Both the position numbers and the translations under genes were made by a program. From the NCBI GenBank assembly GCA_964410215.1, contig CAYPHA010000011.1, forward strand, positions 1 through 64,000: a DNA stretch of 64,000 nucleotides, in the 5' to 3' direction. Shown piece by piece: positions 61,686 to 64,000 of this stretch. This DNA comes from CAYPHA01 sp964410215 (lineage in GTDB: Bacteria > Calditrichota > Calditrichia > Calditrichales > CAYPHA01). The notes under the pieces are model-generated. The model did no database searches. It worked only from the letters and a program-made list of their open reading frames with translations, and was not told the origin of the DNA. Each line of letters starts with the position of its first letter. Position 1 is the stretch's first letter.

Positions 61686-62996
61686 ATGAAAGAGATTATA
61701 ACCATACCCTTTGCCCTTCTCGGCCTTGGAAAGCTTGGTTCAGGATTTTTCGATGCCTGGAATGCCGGACGTGAACGGATCAGGGAACAGACGGGATTCG
61801 ATCTCGATCTCAAAAGCATCCTCATAAAAAACGGCCATTTCAAGCGCTCACGAAAAGTGGATAAGAGCCTGCTGACCACCAATATCGATGATATTATTAA
61901 CGATGATTCCATACAGATGATAATCGATGCGATCGGGGGTATTGAGCCGACCTTCTCCATTATAAAGAAAATGATCCGCAGTAAAAAGCATATCGTTTCC
62001 GCCAACCGGACCCTCCTTGCTTCCAAGATGCATGAGCTTGCGGATGAAGCGAATGAAAACAATATTATTATTCAGCCGGAACCTTCATTGGGTGGCGGAA
62101 TACCCATTATAACTACTTTTCAACGGGACCTGGTCGCAACCTCTATCAGGATGGCCACCGGTATTCTGAGCGGCACTTCCAATTATATCCTGTCTGAAAT
62201 GACCCAACGACAGCTGTCACTCGAAGAGGTGCTCAAGGACCGGAAAATTCAAAATATCAGTGAATCGCTTTCCATAATCGATTATGAAGGTTCCGATGCA
62301 GCGCAAAAAGTGTCCATTATCGCTGCGGCAGCTTTCGGCATCGATGTCAGTTACCTTCATTTACCGGCGGAAGGTATATCCGACATATCGCTCTTTGATA
62401 TCAAATGTGCCGCTGAATTCGGATACGAGTTTAAACTCCTGGCCATCCTTAAGGAACACGAAAACACCTTCGAGATCCGTGTACATCCGACACTTGTTCC
62501 TGAAAATCATCCCCTGATTTCTGTCCGCGGGGAGTATAATGCTTTTTATATCAATACCGATTTGCTGGGTAATTATATGATCTATGGTAAGGGTGTGGGT
62601 ATCGGAGCGACCAGCAGCCTGATCCTGCGGGATATGATCGGTATTGCTGACCGGCTTCATAATTATCCGCAAAAAAAACCCTATAACCTGTCCTGGAATC
62701 CCAAACCGGTGCTGCCGCTGGAAAAAATAGAAACCTCTTATTATATCCGCTTCCCCTGTGTGAACAGACCGGGAGTCATCGGTGAAATAGCCCATATTCT
62801 GGGCAAACACAAAATCAACATCAGCTCAGCCCATGCGGAAGTGGATAAATCCGGCAATGTGGATTTCGGATATGTACATATTTTCATAGAAAAGGCCAGG
62901 GAAGAACATATTCTTAAAGCCATCAATGCCATCAAAAACCTGGATATTATACAGGAACGGATCAAGTTTTTCAGAATATTAGAGGATATTAAATGA
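61686..62996 (+). CDS. hom: homoserine dehydrogenase with ACT domain (divergent)
   Basis: A 436-residue enzyme with the order of HSD: NAD(P) motif LLGLGKLGSGF, LGGGIPII, LSGTSNYIL, the catalytic loop with E193, D204 and K208 (DYEGSDAAQKV), and a C-terminal ACT domain (about 355-425; RPGVIGEIAHILGKHKINIS) for feedback control by threonine. It reduces aspartate semialdehyde to homoserine. The usual Lys of the TANK motif is Arg here (SANRTLL, R108), and the EADP stretch of the catalytic loop reads ESLS, so it is a distant member. The stop overlaps the next start by 4 bases. Confidence 0.85.
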   Translation: MKEIITIPFALLGLGKLGSGFFDAWNAGRERIREQTGFDLDLKSILIKNGHFKRSRKVDKSLLTTNIDDIINDDSIQMIIDAIGGIEPTFSIIKKMIRSKKHIVSANRTLLASKMHELADEANENNIIIQPEPSLGGGIPIITTFQRDLVATSIRMATGILSGTSNYILSEMTQRQLSLEEVLKDRKIQNISESLSIIDYEGSDAAQKVSIIAAAAFGIDVSYLHLPAEGISDISLFDIKCAAEFGYEFKLLAILKEHENTFEIRVHPTLVPENHPLISVRGEYNAFYINTDLLGNYMIYGKGVGIGATSSLILRDMIGIADRLHNYPQKKPYNLSWNPKPVLPLEKIETSYYIRFPCVNRPGVIGEIAHILGKHKINISSAHAEVDKSGNVDFGYVHIFIEKAREEHILKAINAIKNLDIIQERIKFFRILEDIK

Positions 62997-63646
62997 GTAA
63001 AATACGGTTCCGCGACGGATTAACCTATCCTGTCAGTAAAATTATCGGCGTCGGACGCAATTATGCTGCCCACGCAGCAGAAATGAATTCCAGACCGACT
63101 GAAGACCCGATCCTTTTTCTCAAACCACCGTCAGCCCTTGCGGATATTACAGATCCGTTGTTGATTCCGGAAGGATACGGCCAGGTGCATTATGAGCTGG
63201 AACTCGCCGTTTGTATAGGTAAGGAAGCCAGAAACGTTGCCGCTGACGAAGCCATGAATTTTGTCGGAGGCTATGGCATGGCGCTGGACCTGACGTTGCG
63301 TGATTTGCAAAAAGCGGCTAAAGACAAAGGATTGCCGTGGGCTGTTGCAAAGGGATTTGACCGCTCCTGTCCTGTATCTGAATTCCGCGGGGCAAAGGAA
63401 ATCCCCGATCCGGGGGATCTGGAAATACTGTTTAAATTAAACGGCGCCGTCCGGCAGCAGGCTTCGACTTCCCTGATGCTGTTTCCAGTGGATTATCTTA
63501 TTTCCTATATCAGCAGGTTTTTCACACTGCTTCCCGGGGATCTTATTCTTACAGGAACCCCGGCAGGTGTTGGTCCCCTGACATCCGGTGATGAGATTGA
63601 AGCGTCTGTTTCGCACGTTGCTTCTGTAAAAACCAGAATTATCTGA
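62993..63646 (+). CDS. fumarylacetoacetate hydrolase-family protein (YcgM/FAHD1-like)
   Basis: A 217-residue single-domain FAH-superfamily protein. GVGRNYAAHAAEM, FLKPPSAL, YELELAVCIG with the metal-binding Glu residues, GYGMALDLTLRD with the Asp ligand, KGFDRSCPVSEF and LILTGTPAGVGPL are all in place. Relatives hydrolyse acylpyruvates or decarboxylate oxaloacetate. In a window rich in oxaloacetate-linked enzymes the second is worth noting but cannot be decided. Start codon overlaps the homoserine dehydrogenase stop (ATGA), so it is translationally coupled. Confidence 0.9.
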   Translation: MSKIRFRDGLTYPVSKIIGVGRNYAAHAAEMNSRPTEDPILFLKPPSALADITDPLLIPEGYGQVHYELELAVCIGKEARNVAADEAMNFVGGYGMALDLTLRDLQKAAKDKGLPWAVAKGFDRSCPVSEFRGAKEIPDPGDLEILFKLNGAVRQQASTSLMLFPVDYLISYISRFFTLLPGDLILTGTPAGVGPLTSGDEIEASVSHVASVKTRII

Positions 63647-63736
63647 GCCCTCCTAAAAATTGATTCATTTCTTTGTTGTATAGCGCATTTTTGCTGCTTA
63701 TCTTAAGATTGTAAAAAATACAAACACGCAGGTGCT

Positions 63737-64000
63737 ATGGAACCGGAAACATCCTCACACAGATCCCGTAACAGGGTCGATGCGCTCCTTGAAATTATGG
63801 CGCGTCTCAGGAAAGAATGCCCCTGGGATGCCAGACAGACACATGAGACACTACGGCGCTACCTGCTTGAGGAGAGCTACGAAGTGCTGGAAGCCATCGA
63901 TGACGGCCGGCCTGATAAACTGGCTTCCGAATTGGGTGATCTGTTGCTGCAAATCGTTTTTCACAGCGAAATCGCTTCCGAAAGAAATCGGTTCGATTTT
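63737..64000 (+). CDS. mazG: MazG nucleoside triphosphate pyrophosphohydrolase, 3' end outside window
   Basis: The first 88 codons are seen and the frame is open to the right edge. ALLEIMARLRKECPWDARQTH and YLLEESYEVLEAIDDG, then ELGDLLLQIVFHSEIA, give the EExxE...ExxD metal-binding motifs of all-alpha NTP pyrophosphatases. AGGTG precedes the ATG. MazG removes abnormal or signalling nucleotides. Confidence 0.92.
   Translation, partial: MEPETSSHRSRNRVDALLEIMARLRKECPWDARQTHETLRRYLLEESYEVLEAIDDGRPDKLASELGDLLLQIVFHSEIASERNRFDF

Overview
The window looks like chromosomal DNA from a member of the FCB superphylum, of the Calditrichota / Marinimicrobia / KSB1 kind. I infer this from gene content only. 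The markers are two large secreted proteins with type IX secretion (T9SS) C-terminal sorting domains, a C25 (gingipain-type) peptidase, a GWxTD-domain lipoprotein-like gene followed by a carboxypeptidase-regulatory-domain gene, a Bacteroidetes-like ParE/ParC pair, a homodimeric AceE-type pyruvate dehydrogenase, and a RicT-HolB pair. The genes are dense, on both strands, and mostly ordinary housekeeping and central-carbon genes. There is one tRNA (Leu, anticodon CAG), no rRNA, no CRISPR array, no complete insertion sequence and no prophage.

Layout. 1-9.6 kb: a metallo-beta-lactamase-fold hydrolase (cut by the left edge), a membrane-anchored cytochrome c, proline dehydrogenase, a TRAP permease pair without a binding protein, an ABC exporter pair, a PilZ protein, phosphofructokinase and an aldehyde dehydrogenase. 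9.7-10.2 kb: an AbrB/PIN toxin-antitoxin pair whose toxin is truncated. 10.1-17.9 kb: the most interesting block. Two divergent gene sets, citF plus a lysine-6-dehydrogenase-like gene leftward, and a TrmB-type regulator, a citryl-CoA-lyase-like protein, an altered HD protein, an isocitrate dehydrogenase-family enzyme and an MmgE/PrpD protein rightward, share a 178-base promoter region containing a 20-bp near-palindrome. CitF is present without CitD or CitE, and a stand-alone citryl-CoA lyase sits beside it. Together they could make an ACP-free citrate cleavage or formation module tied to 2-oxoglutarate.

18-29 kb: membrane and cell-envelope genes, a ClC channel gene with a large internal deletion, and the 1563-residue C25 protease, which carries a palindromic element inserted in frame. 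29-39.3 kb: lpdA-aceF-aceE and parC-parE, leftward. 39.5-42.6 kb: a TorD-like chaperone coupled to a PD-(D/E)XK nuclease / XPD-type iron-sulfur helicase fusion. 42.7-48.7 kb: tRNA-Leu, a T9SS-exported kelch protein, a glutamate-racemase-like protein, and both a class I (two-subunit) and a class II fumarase in one run. 48.7-51 kb: an AT-rich accessory patch with two intact toxin-antitoxin modules, a HigA antitoxin with only the tail of its HigB toxin, and short remnants of Rhs/YD-repeat core domains. 51-64 kb: rhomboid protease, M23 peptidase, ADP-forming acetate-CoA ligase, a CheY-like receiver, L-2-hydroxyglutarate oxidase, RicT and DNA polymerase III delta prime leftward, then TonB-ExbB-ExbD, homoserine dehydrogenase, an FAH-family hydrolase and the start of mazG rightward.

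Metabolically the genes suggest a heterotroph using amino acids and organic acids: proline and lysine oxidation, pyruvate to acetyl-CoA, ATP formation from acetyl-CoA by the ADP-forming ligase, fumarase, 2-hydroxyglutarate oxidation, and extracellular proteolysis feeding TonB-driven uptake. All functional calls are from motif recognition by eye; no database search was possible.
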